Of a stretch of DNA of 60,106 nt, positions 51,641-60,106 are shown piece by piece. The stretch is taken from positions 1 to 60,106 of the forward strand of contig CAKOSZ010000008.1 in assembly GCA_934119955.1 (NCBI GenBank), given 5' to 3'. Both the position numbers and the translations under genes were made by a program. The stretch's first letter is position 1; every line of letters begins with the position of its first letter. Source of the DNA: an uncultured Bacilli bacterium (GTDB taxonomy: Bacteria; Bacillota_I; Bacilli_A; RF39; UBA660). The notes beneath the pieces were generated by a model. That model saw nothing but the letters and a program-made list of their open reading frames with translations, did not search any database and was not told where the DNA came from.

Positions 51641-52489
51641 ATGAAAATAAATGAAATTAAAGAAAGAAGTAATCCAATTGATTTAAGAGGAATTAACTTA
51701 AAACTAGTTACTGATTGTCATTTTGATAGTCTTGTTAAGCATTTCCCTTTTGAAGGCAAGAAAAAAGAGGCTCTTATTAGTCTTGAAAGATTATATTCAC
51801 ATTTCTATACTTCACTTGAAAATGATCAAGATATTAGTAGAATTAAAGAAGAAAATGATAAAGTTGTCTTTGATGAGAATAGTTATTTTCATATTACTCC
51901 AATATCACTTAAAAATTTAATTAGTATTAGTGAAATAGGTTTAGTTGCAAGTGAGTGGTTTGGTCAATTAGAAACTCATCGTGAGGCTTGCTTTTGTACT
52001 TTTTTAAATCGTTATAATAGTTTAGAAGAAGATGCTAAAACTGGTGGAAGAATTGCTTATTACAATTATTATTTGAATTTAACAAGTGATAATAATGTTT
52101 GGTTATTCTTTGATGGAAAGAATAAATATATGAAAGAATTATTAGATTTAGATTTTTTTGATTATCAAAGAATAAAAAAAGATTATCCAGATTTAATTAA
52201 TTCTTTATATCCAGAAAATGTTTTAAATATTTATGAAAATCTTCTATTACCACTTTCTCCTGCTTCAAGTAGTTTTCATGATAAATTTAGTGATACTTAT
52301 TTTTGGAAAAGTATTCCTGGGGGAATACCGCCTATGTTAATAAATGGAATTTGTATAGGTGATGATTCTAAATTATTTGATAAGTTAGATATAATTCAAG
52401 AATTATTTCCAAATGCTACTATCTTTGATGGAGAAAGAAATATTCTAGGATATGGGAAAAATATTAAAAATAATATTAAAAAATCATGA
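51641..52489 (+). CDS. Unknown protein with ART-like HxT...GL motif
   Basis: A 282-residue cytoplasmic protein. The segment YFHITPISLKNLISISEIGL (about residues 89-108) follows the pattern by which many ADP-ribosyltransferase-fold proteins such as DarT begin their NAD-binding core, but the other signature residues cannot be confirmed by eye. The C-terminal part has GGIPPMLINGICIGD. TTGGTGATATT precedes the ATG. It converges on the restriction genes. Low confidence in function. Confidence 0.5.
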   Translation: MKINEIKERSNPIDLRGINLKLVTDCHFDSLVKHFPFEGKKKEALISLERLYSHFYTSLENDQDISRIKEENDKVVFDENSYFHITPISLKNLISISEIGLVASEWFGQLETHREACFCTFLNRYNSLEEDAKTGGRIAYYNYYLNLTSDNNVWLFFDGKNKYMKELLDLDFFDYQRIKKDYPDLINSLYPENVLNIYENLLLPLSPASSSFHDKFSDTYFWKSIPGGIPPMLINGICIGDDSKLFDKLDIIQELFPNATIFDGERNILGYGKNIKNNIKKS

Positions 52490-52504
52490 TTATTAGTCAT
52501 GATT
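52478..52504 (-). terminator. Terminator of the restriction-modification operon
   Basis: AATCATGA (52482-52489) pairs with TCATGATT (52497-52504). On the minus strand six T follow. It overlaps the last codons of the endonuclease gene. Confidence 0.75.
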
Positions 52505-53659
52505 AAGAGTTTCTTCATAATAAGTAATTAATTCTTTTTTACTTGAAATAATTTGCATATGAACACATATAGTTGGTTTTAATTGTTTAACATCACTTAA
52601 AGAAAAAGTATAATATCCATCTTTTTCTTTTAGTTTGCCTATTTTAACAAAAAATAAATGATTTATTTTTTTACCAGTTACTTTACCATTGTTAATTCTA
52701 TCAATCATTTTATTAACTGGTATTTTTACAGTATTTGATTCAACAACTCCATCTATTTTTTTTATAGATTTAAGCAATAAATCCGTTGTAAATACATTAT
52801 ATGAATTTTTACCAGCTCTTCTTATTTCTGATCCTTCAAGAGAAATAATTTTTAAGTTATTATCTGGTTTTATACAATCTTTGGTAATTGCTATTAATGA
52901 ACTATTATTATCAATTGTTACTAAGGCTTCAAATCCTAAATTTTCAAAATAAGACTTTAATATAGCAATTCTATCATCTTCACTTTTTATTTTATAATTT
53001 CCAGTTAAATCTACTATATTATAATACTCATTAAATAATTCTATTAAAGGAATATATTCAGGATTTTCCATAGCAAATTCATTTGAATAAACAAGTTTTC
53101 CGTTTTCATCATATTCTACTTCTTTTTCACCTGCTCTGGAAATTCTATCTTTAAATTCTAATTTTACCTTTTTATTGTTTAAATAAAGATCTGTATCATA
53201 TCTTGTAGGATTGCCATATTGAATTATAAATGTATTTAAATCATCTTTATTGTAATAAATATATCGGCATAATATTCTATTATTATCATCTCTAAGTCTA
53301 TATAAAATATTTGCAGGTAAATCTCTTATATAAGTATGAAATACATCACAAAAACAATTTAAATTATATAAACTTGCTATTGTTTCAGCCATTACACATT
53401 CACACAATGTTCCAACTTGTAATTTCTTTTTTATAGAAAATTGTCTTTCTATTTCTGCTTTAACACTTTTTACTTTTTTAATATTTTTAGTTATTTTTTT
53501 ATCTAATGAATAAAACTCTTTAATATTATTATATTTATCATAATTAGTATTATAAAAATCTTCAATTGCTTTTATTTCTTCATTATTTAATAAAGAAACA
53601 TTTGGATTATTATAAATATCTTTTAAAAAACTAATAAGGGCACTATTATTAAATTTCAT
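52493..53659 (-). CDS. Putative type II restriction endonuclease
   Basis: A 388-residue protein encoded directly after, and overlapping by 11 bases, an adenine methyltransferase gene. A PD-(D/E)xK-like site is visible: Asp157 (RYDTDLYL), then Glu168 and Lys170 (KLEFKD). ATG 53659 with GAGGAAAAAG upstream is preferred over the GTG four codons earlier. The gene order, overlap and motif together suggest the restriction partner. Recognition sequence unknown. Confidence 0.7.
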   Translation of the reverse strand: MKFNNSALISFLKDIYNNPNVSLLNNEEIKAIEDFYNTNYDKYNNIKEFYSLDKKITKNIKKVKSVKAEIERQFSIKKKLQVGTLCECVMAETIASLYNLNCFCDVFHTYIRDLPANILYRLRDDNNRILCRYIYYNKDDLNTFIIQYGNPTRYDTDLYLNNKKVKLEFKDRISRAGEKEVEYDENGKLVYSNEFAMENPEYIPLIELFNEYYNIVDLTGNYKIKSEDDRIAILKSYFENLGFEALVTIDNNSSLIAITKDCIKPDNNLKIISLEGSEIRRAGKNSYNVFTTDLLLKSIKKIDGVVESNTVKIPVNKMIDRINNGKVTGKKINHLFFVKIGKLKEKDGYYTFSLSDVKQLKPTICVHMQIISSKKELITYYEETLNHD

Positions 53660-55181
53660 CTTTTTCCTCACTTTCTGTAAATAAAGAACTACTATGAATT
53701 TTATTAAATATTTTTATATCTTCATCTATTTCTAAAACATCTAAAAATATTTTATTAATTTCATTTCTATATTTAACAGGAAATTTAATATTTTCTTGTT
53801 TTTTTCCTGCATTCATTTTATAAACTAAATATTTTGTTTCATTTTCTTGCATTTCACTTGCAATTTTATTAAGTTCTTTTTTTTGATTAGCAGTTAATTT
53901 ATCATAAAAAATAGGAATACTATTTATTATAGTTAAAGGACAGTTGATCCCTCCATCATATAATCTCCAATACCAATAAGCAAATGTTGAATTAAGCATA
54001 CAATAAACATAATTATATTTTTCTTTTTCCAAAATATAAATTTCTCGTTTACCATCACGGTTTAATTCTTTTTTAGAAGCAACAGTAAAATATCTACATG
54101 TTGTAGGAACATACATAACTTCTCCTTCATGATTATTTATAATACTTCCCATTTTTTGATTAGAAATTTCTTCCCATTTATCTAATATATTCAATAATTC
54201 TTGATGACATTTATAGTAAGATTTTTTCTTTGAATTAACTATTTGATATCTATTAGTTATTAAACTTTCCAGATAATTATTGTTAAGTAATCTTTTCCTT
54301 TCATTTGTTTTAAATCTTATTAAAGGACTAAATTTAAAACCTTTAATATTTTCTTTATTTTCAACAACAGTAATTGCAGCTCTTACAGAATTACAAGCAT
54401 TAGTATTAAAAATACCATGTTTTTTACCATTAAAAATGTTCCCTGGAACATTATCAAAAGATATAACAAAACCATTATAATCATTCATTACTTGTCTAAG
54501 ACTATAAAACTTTGAACTTCCTATAAAACTATATGGAGTAATAACAACCGCTGATATGCTTTGTTTAATTATTTTTTCAAGGAAGGCTGAATATAATTCT
54601 TTGGAATCAATTATTACTTTTGTTACATCCCATTCATTTTTAAATTCTGTAATTTTATAATAAGGTGGATTAGAAATTACTTTTGCATTCTTTGGTAATT
54701 TATTTTTTTTATTTAAAAAATCGCCTTTTTTAACATTAATTTTATTAAATAAATCTTTACCATATTTTATTGCAATTGAATATTTACATATTAAAAGAGC
54801 AACTTCATCAAGATCATATAAATATAAATTATTATTATTAATTAAATCATAAGCCTTTTTTTCACCTAGTATTTCTAAATAAGAAAGAATTAAATTACCA
54901 GTTCCGCACCCAATATCACAAACATTTTCACCTGGTAATTTTTCTAACCATTTTGACATTACTAAGCAAACATCTTTTGGAGTATAATATTTTCCTAATT
55001 CTTTTTTATTAGTTTTATTTTCATATTCAAGACCTATTTCATATAATTCACCAAAGTTATCTAAAATAAAAATATTTGATACTAGTTTATTATTTAAAAT
55101 ATTTATAAGTATCGAATTCCAAGTTTTTTTTAAACCTTTTGTATCAATATCTTTAAAATAGTCTTCAAGTTCATAGGTCAT
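53649..55181 (-). CDS. N6-adenine DNA methyltransferase
   Basis: A 510-residue methyltransferase. SAM-binding motif I is DIGCGTGN (89-96), preceded by GKYYTPKDV. The catalytic motif IV is NPPY (171-174). The C-terminal half is probably the target-recognition domain (MYVPTTCRYF, NSTFAYWYWRLYDGG), a layout like Eco57I/TaqI-type enzymes. It protects host DNA from the overlapping endonuclease gene's product. GAGAGGATG precedes the ATG, and a TATAAT-type -10 lies at about 55204-55209. Confidence 0.88.
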   Translation of the reverse strand: MTYELEDYFKDIDTKGLKKTWNSILINILNNKLVSNIFILDNFGELYEIGLEYENKTNKKELGKYYTPKDVCLVMSKWLEKLPGENVCDIGCGTGNLILSYLEILGEKKAYDLINNNNLYLYDLDEVALLICKYSIAIKYGKDLFNKINVKKGDFLNKKNKLPKNAKVISNPPYYKITEFKNEWDVTKVIIDSKELYSAFLEKIIKQSISAVVITPYSFIGSSKFYSLRQVMNDYNGFVISFDNVPGNIFNGKKHGIFNTNACNSVRAAITVVENKENIKGFKFSPLIRFKTNERKRLLNNNYLESLITNRYQIVNSKKKSYYKCHQELLNILDKWEEISNQKMGSIINNHEGEVMYVPTTCRYFTVASKKELNRDGKREIYILEKEKYNYVYCMLNSTFAYWYWRLYDGGINCPLTIINSIPIFYDKLTANQKKELNKIASEMQENETKYLVYKMNAGKKQENIKFPVKYRNEINKIFLDVLEIDEDIKIFNKIHSSSLFTESEEKDEI

Positions 55182-55240
55182 AATAAAACATCCTCTCTTA
55201 TCAATTATAACACATAATATTTATTTTTTAATATAAATTT

Positions 55241-55263
55241 AAAAAAATCCAAAATAGGATTTT
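55241..55263 (-). terminator. spoVA operon terminator
   Basis: On the minus strand AAAATCC and GGATTTT pair around TATTTT, followed by T residues. It starts at the spoVAE stop codon. Confidence 0.8.
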
Positions 55264-55613
55264 TAATCACGTGGTTTAAAAAATAAAGAAAAGATAAATG
55301 CAAAGAAAATAGCAGATGTTATACCAGATGCAGTTAAATTAAACATCCCCATAGCAAGACCTATAAAACCATTTTCTGTTGCACCTTGCATACCACCATG
55401 AATTAGTAAATGACCAAATGATGTAATTGGTACTAAGGCACCAGCTCCTACATGGGCAACTATTAAATCATAAATATTAAAAATATCAAGAAAAGCACCT
55501 ATTATAACAAATAAACTTGTAATATGACCAGGTGTTAATTTAGTATTATCAAGAATTAGTTGACCAATAAGACAAATTAAACCTGTAAATAAAAATGAAT
55601 AAATATAAATCAT
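55263..55613 (-). CDS. spoVAE: Stage V sporulation protein AE
   Basis: A 116-residue membrane protein with about three to four spans and the conserved AHVGAGALVPITSFGHLLIHGGMQGA block of SpoVAE-type proteins (here at residues about 53-78). With SpoVAC and SpoVAD it forms the channel that loads dipicolinic acid into forespores. It overlaps the spoVAD gene by 4 bases. Confidence 0.9.
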   Translation of the reverse strand: MIYIYSFLFTGLICLIGQLILDNTKLTPGHITSLFVIIGAFLDIFNIYDLIVAHVGAGALVPITSFGHLLIHGGMQGATENGFIGLAMGMFNLTASGITSAIFFAFIFSLFFKPRD

Positions 55614-56605
55614 ACTAAACTCTCCAAACTAATAGCATGGGCTATTCCTAAAATACTTTCTTTTTGAAAAACCATTGTTGGGTTAAAAAGAGCCCCAGTT
55701 GCTACATATAAAACTCTTTTTAGTTCCCCTTTTTCTAATTTCTTTAAAATATCTGTATAAACTACCAAAGGACTACAAACGGGACCCGATCCTCCTGCTA
55801 AAACATCTTTTTGCTTATCTAAGTCATATAACATAACACCACAATCATTATAATTTTTCTCTATATCAATACCATATTCAGTTTTCATAAAATCAATTAA
55901 AATACTTTTACCAACAGTCCCTAAGTCACCTGTTAAAATTAAATCATAATCATCAACTGTTCTATTTAAATCTTTTAAATGAGTATTAATAGTTAAGGCT
56001 GCGGCTGGGGCCATATTTGCTCCCATATTTAAAGGATCTGATTGCATATAATCACTGATAACTCCAAGAGTAGAACTTTCTATTCTTACTTTACTTTTTT
56101 TATTCGTTAAAGAACAACTAACTCCACCTGTTGCTGTAAATGTTGCTGTACTTGGTTTAGGTGCTCCATATTCTGTTGGATTACGAAATTGTTTTTCAGC
56201 AACCATATTATGACTACTAACCGAGACAACTACTCTTTTAGCCAAATTATTTTCAATAAAATTTGCTCCGAGTATTAATCCTTCATTATTAGTAGCACAA
56301 GCAGAATATATTCCTAAAAAAGGTACATTTAACTTTCTGGCTGCGTAACAACTACTAGTTATTTGATTTTGTAAATCTCCTGCTATAAATAAATCAATAT
56401 CACTTTTATTCTTTTTAATTTTAGATAATAAAGTATCAATGCTATCAATCATTAATTTAACCTCAGCACTTTCAAAAGTATCACAGCCAAAATACATATC
56501 AGTATAACTTACATCAAATAAATTACCAAGTAATCCCTTACTTTCATATGGACCTACAACTGTTGATGTTGCTTCAATATAAACATTATTGTATTTAAAA
56601 GTCAT
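55610..56605 (-). CDS. spoVAD: Stage V sporulation protein AD
   Basis: A 331-residue soluble protein with a thiolase-like fold. Characteristic segments: DLFIAGDLQNQITSS, GIYSACATNNEGLIL, SSHNMVAEKQFRNPTEYG and VLAGGSGPVCS. SpoVAD binds dipicolinic acid and is the most conserved SpoVA protein. It overlaps spoVAC by one base and spoVAE by four, confirming one operon. Confidence 0.96.
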   Translation of the reverse strand: MTFKYNNVYIEATSTVVGPYESKGLLGNLFDVSYTDMYFGCDTFESAEVKLMIDSIDTLLSKIKKNKSDIDLFIAGDLQNQITSSCYAARKLNVPFLGIYSACATNNEGLILGANFIENNLAKRVVVSVSSHNMVAEKQFRNPTEYGAPKPSTATFTATGGVSCSLTNKKSKVRIESSTLGVISDYMQSDPLNMGANMAPAAALTINTHLKDLNRTVDDYDLILTGDLGTVGKSILIDFMKTEYGIDIEKNYNDCGVMLYDLDKQKDVLAGGSGPVCSPLVVYTDILKKLEKGELKRVLYVATGALFNPTMVFQKESILGIAHAISLESLV

Positions 56606-57048
56606 TACACGCCTCCCATAATAATAAGTCTTATAAAACCAAAAATATAAGCCGATACTACTCCATATAAAATAACTGTTCCAGCAAGTTTAAACATATT
56701 AGCACCTAATCCCGTTACAAATCCTTCTCTTTTATATTCAATGGCAGCACTAGTCATTGAATGAGCAAACCCAGTAATTGGAATAATCAAGCCACATTTA
56801 GCAAACTTAACCCATTTATCAAAAAAACCAAGAGCCGTAAATAAACTTGCTAAAAATATTAAAGTTACAATCATAAAAATAGAAGCATCACTTCTTGATA
56901 TATCTAAATAATAACCATAAAATTCAACTAATAACTCACCAATTACTCCCATAACACCACCTATTAAAAAAGCAATTACAGCATTTTCTAATCTTTTTTC
57001 CTTTGGAAGGTGTTTCAAAACTAATTTATCATATAACTTTCTTTCCAT
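56605..57048 (-). CDS. spoVAC: Stage V sporulation protein AC
   Basis: A 147-residue membrane protein, the usual SpoVAC length with ATG 57048 (MERKLYDKLV); a longer frame extends to 57093. Four hydrophobic segments are visible, and the conserved GLIIPITGFAHSMTSAAIEYKREG block is split here only in length. SpoVAC is thought to be the mechanosensitive channel part of the complex. First gene of the spoVA operon in the window. Confidence 0.93.
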   Translation of the reverse strand: MERKLYDKLVLKHLPKEKRLENAVIAFLIGGVMGVIGELLVEFYGYYLDISRSDASIFMIVTLIFLASLFTALGFFDKWVKFAKCGLIIPITGFAHSMTSAAIEYKREGFVTGLGANMFKLAGTVILYGVVSAYIFGFIRLIIMGGV

Positions 57049-57097
57049 ATCTTCACCAATTATATTATTAGTAAAATATGTAAATTTATACAAAAAA

Positions 57098-57117
57098 AAA
57101 TTAGCCTTAACTAATTT
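57098..57117 (-). terminator. Terminator between the cold-shock-like gene and spoVAC
   Basis: AAATTAG (57098-57104) pairs with CTAATTT (57111-57117), and on the minus strand a run of T follows. It separates the spoVA operon from the upstream gene. Confidence 0.8.
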
Positions 57118-57126
57118 CTTTTTAAA

Positions 57127-57336
57127 TTATAGTTTTAAAACTTTTTTCTTAACAAATCTAGCAACATTTCTATCTTCTTCTGATGTAACAACTACTTCTG
57201 GATCAAACATAACAATATCTTTTTCATTTATGTTTTCTAACGTTTCTTTTTTTAATAATAAATATTCTTTCCCATAATAATCTTTAATGGTACCTGTATA
57301 ACCATCATAATTTGTTACTATTCCTTCTTTTTTCAT
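57127..57336 (-). CDS. Small cold-shock-like beta-barrel protein
   Basis: A 69-residue protein (EGIVTNYDGYTGTIKDYYG, EYLLLKKETLENINEKDIV, FDPEV, NVARFVKK) with the strand order of cold-shock/OB-fold proteins, where GIV..Y.G..G.I replaces the usual RNP1 region. It may bind RNA or DNA. It overlaps the large upstream gene by 4 bases, so the two are probably co-transcribed. Confidence 0.65.
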   Translation of the reverse strand: MKKEGIVTNYDGYTGTIKDYYGKEYLLLKKETLENINEKDIVMFDPEVVVTSEEDRNVARFVKKKVLKL

Positions 57337-60106
57337 CTTGTTTTTCCTCCTTCATTAACTAAATTATTTTCATTTAAATAATTAATTAATACATTAATTT
57401 CCTCGTTAGCCTTTTCCTTAAAATACTCTTCTCTTTCTAAAATAGATTTCCAAAGAATATTACCATAAAAATCATATGCTACTAAAAAGTCTTCTCCTAC
57501 ATATAATTTTCCAATATTTGTAAGAGAATTTTCATCTAACAAAAATATACTACCTAATAATTGTTCATTTGATGGATCTTTTGATGATTCTTTTAATAAC
57601 TCATTTATAAGATTAAATTTTTGAATTTGTTCCGTTATTTCTTTTGAATTTTCATAACATGCTATTTTCTTTCTTAAAACATCATACTTTTCTGCTTTTT
57701 CAGGACCTAATTCTATTTCGGCATTTTTTTCTAAGTAAATTGCATTATTACTACTTACATTTAAATCTAATTTATCATATCCTTCTTGGATATTAGCAAC
57801 ATTTAATGTAGTTTTATCATTATCTCTCTCCCTCATTGCATATCCATCTGATATAACAACATTTTTAATAGGATATTCACTTTCTTTGGTTAATTCTACA
57901 AGTTTTTTTGCTACTATACTAATTGCATCTATTAAATCAGAATTAGATATATTTTTATCTAAGCTATCTCGAAGTTGATTTAAAAACACCGTATTACCAT
58001 TTCTAAAACAACTTACTCTACTTATAAAATTACCAGTAACAGGATCGGTTAATCTTATATGAAAACCATTTTCGTTTTCTAAGCAAAAATCAAATAAGGT
58101 ACGAAATGCTCCACCTATTCGCATACAAGCACCTGTTCTTTCACCATAAGTTAAATTAATTGCACTGGTTATATCACCAATATCAACATGTATTTTTTTA
58201 CCATTTTCTAATAATATATCTTCATCCATTGGTGGAACTGTTATAAATTTTCTTTTAAATTGTATTAATACTTTCTCTGGTATCTTTTTTAACCTTTCTT
58301 CTACTTTCATACCTGCTGAATTTGGTCCAGGATTAGAAATAATAAAATCTGAATTTTCTTTTCCTAATAAATAATCATATTTTAGCGAAGTACTACCATA
58401 AGTTCTTAATTCATCAAGAATATTTGATAATCTTATATCATCTTTTTGTTTTTCTTCTAACTTTGGATAAAAACTATAAAAATAATTAATTAATGTGGCA
58501 ATATCATTTTCATCAAACGATAAATCAGCACTTTTCAATAAATTTTCAAAAGTACTAGACCAACTCATAAACTTATATTTTTTTAAAATATTAAGTAATT
58601 TATTATATAGTTCAGGATTTGTTAAAAGTTTATCCTTTAATAAATCAATATCTAATTCAGTTAGCAATCTAACAAAATCATTTGATCCAAGTTCTTTTGG
58701 TTTTGGAATAAGTTTTATATTTTCATCTTCTTTATTACCTAAAAAATCAAGTTTTTTATCTTCATATAATTTATTTAAAATACGATTTAATGATTTAAGT
58801 TTACTTTTAATTTTAGCAAATTCAGTTTTAGGATAATTTTTTTGATCCTTCATAAATTTAAGACACTCTTTAAGTAAATATTCATTATTTAATAATTCTA
58901 TTTGCTCATTATCTAATTTATCTTTATTTATTTTACTATTAATTAATTCATAAATATCTTGAATATCATAACTTTGAAATAATTTAGATATTAAATAATT
59001 CTTATCATAAGAATAATCTAAATTCAATTCATTCGCTGCATTCTCTTTTCTTTTGACTACATATAAATTTCGCATTTCAGTTAAATAAGAATTAGTTATT
59101 TTATGCAAAACATTAAGTAAAAATTCATTACTTTCATTTTCTAATAAGTCATCAATAAATGTTTCTGGATTAAGATTATTTTCTTCTAATATAGTATTTA
59201 TCTTAACTACTTTATTAATTTCAAATAAAATGTTTATGATACCTTCCTTATCTTTATTTTGAATTAAATTTTGTAATCTAGAAAAAATTAAAAGTTGCCT
59301 TCTATTATTAATTCTAAATTCTCTTTCAAAAAATGTAGGAAGAAAATTATTAATATCACCCATTGTCAACTTTGAAGATTTTCCAATGTCTATTATTTGT
59401 AAGATTTTTTCAAATTCATCTTGATTTAAATTAACTATTTTTTTTAAATTACCACCTAAATTTCTAATGCCATATCCTAATCTTGAAAAAAGTTTTAAAA
59501 GATTATCATAATTTAAACCATTTTCTTCTGCTATTTTCTTAATTATCTCTTTATTTATATCTTCATCTATATTTTTAACTTCATCAAGCCAATCTGCATG
59601 AATATAATAATGAGTTATATTATCTAAAAAAATTAATGCTTTAAGTTTTAATTTTAAATCATTCATACTTGAAATGATATTATCTTTATAACAATAATCT
59701 GTGATAGCATCTAAACTTTTGAATTTTAAAGTATCATCTTTTAAACTTTCAATTATTGGCATTTTCCAATTATCTCCTTTAATGGCAACCAAACTTCTTA
59801 CTTTTAAAGTATCATCTTTTAAACTTTCAATTATATTACTTTTATATAAATCATCTGTGATAACATCTAAATATTTTACTTTTAAAGTATCATCTTTTAA
59901 ACTTTTAATTATATCAGTTTTATAATCATCATATGCGAAAGCATCTAAACATTTTACTTTTAAAGTATCATCTTTTAAACTTGCAATTATTGGCATTTTC
60001 CAATTATCTCCTTTAATGGCAACCAAACTTTTTACTTTTAAAGTATCATCTTTTAAACTTTTAATTATATCACTTTTATATAAATCATCTGTGATAACAT
60101 CTAAAT
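57333..60106 (-). CDS. Large repeat-containing protein, 5' end outside the window
   Basis: At least 924 codons are open through the right edge of the window, so the start is not visible. The N-terminal visible part (59640-60106) is five exact-length 26-residue repeats (LKDDTLKVK..L..I..D..Y...II.S) plus a degenerate one. The middle is helical. The C-terminal ~350 residues form a conserved-looking domain (GERTGACMRIGGAFRTLF, FISRVSCFRNGNTVFLNQL, VVISDGYAMRERDND). I do not recognise the family; it may be lineage-specific. It ends 4 bases inside the cold-shock-like gene. Confidence 0.7.
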   Translation of the reverse strand, partial: LDVITDDLYKSDIIKSLKDDTLKVKSLVAIKGDNWKMPIIASLKDDTLKVKCLDAFAYDDYKTDIIKSLKDDTLKVKYLDVITDDLYKSNIIESLKDDTLKVRSLVAIKGDNWKMPIIESLKDDTLKFKSLDAITDYCYKDNIISSMNDLKLKLKALIFLDNITHYYIHADWLDEVKNIDEDINKEIIKKIAEENGLNYDNLLKLFSRLGYGIRNLGGNLKKIVNLNQDEFEKILQIIDIGKSSKLTMGDINNFLPTFFEREFRINNRRQLLIFSRLQNLIQNKDKEGIINILFEINKVVKINTILEENNLNPETFIDDLLENESNEFLLNVLHKITNSYLTEMRNLYVVKRKENAANELNLDYSYDKNYLISKLFQSYDIQDIYELINSKINKDKLDNEQIELLNNEYLLKECLKFMKDQKNYPKTEFAKIKSKLKSLNRILNKLYEDKKLDFLGNKEDENIKLIPKPKELGSNDFVRLLTELDIDLLKDKLLTNPELYNKLLNILKKYKFMSWSSTFENLLKSADLSFDENDIATLINYFYSFYPKLEEKQKDDIRLSNILDELRTYGSTSLKYDYLLGKENSDFIISNPGPNSAGMKVEERLKKIPEKVLIQFKRKFITVPPMDEDILLENGKKIHVDIGDITSAINLTYGERTGACMRIGGAFRTLFDFCLENENGFHIRLTDPVTGNFISRVSCFRNGNTVFLNQLRDSLDKNISNSDLIDAISIVAKKLVELTKESEYPIKNVVISDGYAMRERDNDKTTLNVANIQEGYDKLDLNVSSNNAIYLEKNAEIELGPEKAEKYDVLRKKIACYENSKEITEQIQKFNLINELLKESSKDPSNEQLLGSIFLLDENSLTNIGKLYVGEDFLVAYDFYGNILWKSILEREEYFKEKANEEINVLINYLNENNLVNEGGKTR
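59640..60106 (-). repeat. 78-bp tandem coding repeats
   Basis: GTATCATCTT on the plus strand recurs at 59731, 59809, 59887, 59965 and 60043, exactly 78 bases apart. Two unit types alternate irregularly (one coding LVAIKGDNW, one coding LDVITDDLY). The last unit, near 59653, is degenerate. The array continues past the window edge. Confidence 0.92.

Noticed and set aside
1..60106. CRISPR array
   Set aside because: The repeats found are coding tandem repeats (78 bp, 11 bp) or short operators. No direct repeats with unique spacers and no cas genes were seen.
38743..60106. Second prophage or insertion sequence in the right half
   Set aside because: No transposase, integrase or phage genes were found. 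The genes look chromosomal, apart from the possible transfer of the restriction-modification pair.

Overview
The window is very AT-rich DNA from a low-GC Bacillota (Firmicutes) bacterium, possibly one of the Bacilli/Erysipelotrichia/Mollicutes-related gut lineages. The evidence is the base composition, a tmRNA tag ending in AFA, strong AGGAGG ribosome-binding sites, a spoVA cluster and a DUF368 transporter. TGA is a stop codon here: several genes end in TGA inside ATGA or TGATG overlaps with the next start. The exact taxon cannot be read from the sequence.

Region 1 (1-477): the end of an upstream unit and ssrA (tmRNA), complete with its tag ORF. A prophage has used the ssrA 3' end as its attachment site. 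The 19-base core recurs at 459-477 (attL) and 38724-38742 (attR).

Region 2 (478-38742): an apparently complete prophage of about 38 kb. From the left end it has: a small accessory block (HNH-like protein, a 52-residue protein behind an unusual repeat/palindrome region, and a Panacea-type toxin-antitoxin pair); then, read leftward on the minus strand, a late operon: HNH and candidate packaging signal, small and large terminase, portal, scaffold, capsid, a phage tRNA-Gln(UUG), P22-like connector proteins, a coiled-coil protein, a 1826-residue polyvalent virion protein, tail-fibre/receptor proteins, and a holin-like protein plus M15 endolysin. Tape measure, tail tube and sheath genes are absent, so the virion is probably short-tailed (podovirus-like). 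The early operon (24-36 kb, also minus) carries a late activator, an RNA ligase, many small proteins, NinB-like protein, SSB, YqaJ exonuclease, ERF annealase and a replication initiator with a phased repeat array inside it. At 36.1-36.9 kb a Cro/CI-type switch has a palindromic operator in the spacer of a consensus promoter. A membrane protein and a tyrosine integrase lie next to attR.

Region 3 (38743-60106): chromosome. An ABC-F protein is preceded by a six-residue leader peptide and alternative hairpins. It is followed by a degenerate PHP-domain protein, a membrane-anchored flavodoxin, an RsgI-like exported protein and a lipoprotein. Next come a DUF368 transporter, an unknown protein, rpsD with a structured leader, a transglutaminase-like protein, two exported proteins, tRNA-Leu(CAA), a NahK-like kinase, an unknown protein, a two-gene type II restriction-modification system, spoVAC-spoVAD-spoVAE, a small cold-shock-like barrel protein, and the 3' part of a very large protein whose visible N-terminal part is built of exact 78-bp repeats.

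The most interesting items are the left-end accessory block, the lysogeny switch with an intragenic third operator, the 9 x 11-bp array in the replication gene, the perfect 16-bp inverted repeat before the small terminase gene, the RNA ligase in a phage that also carries a tRNA, and the ABC-F leader.
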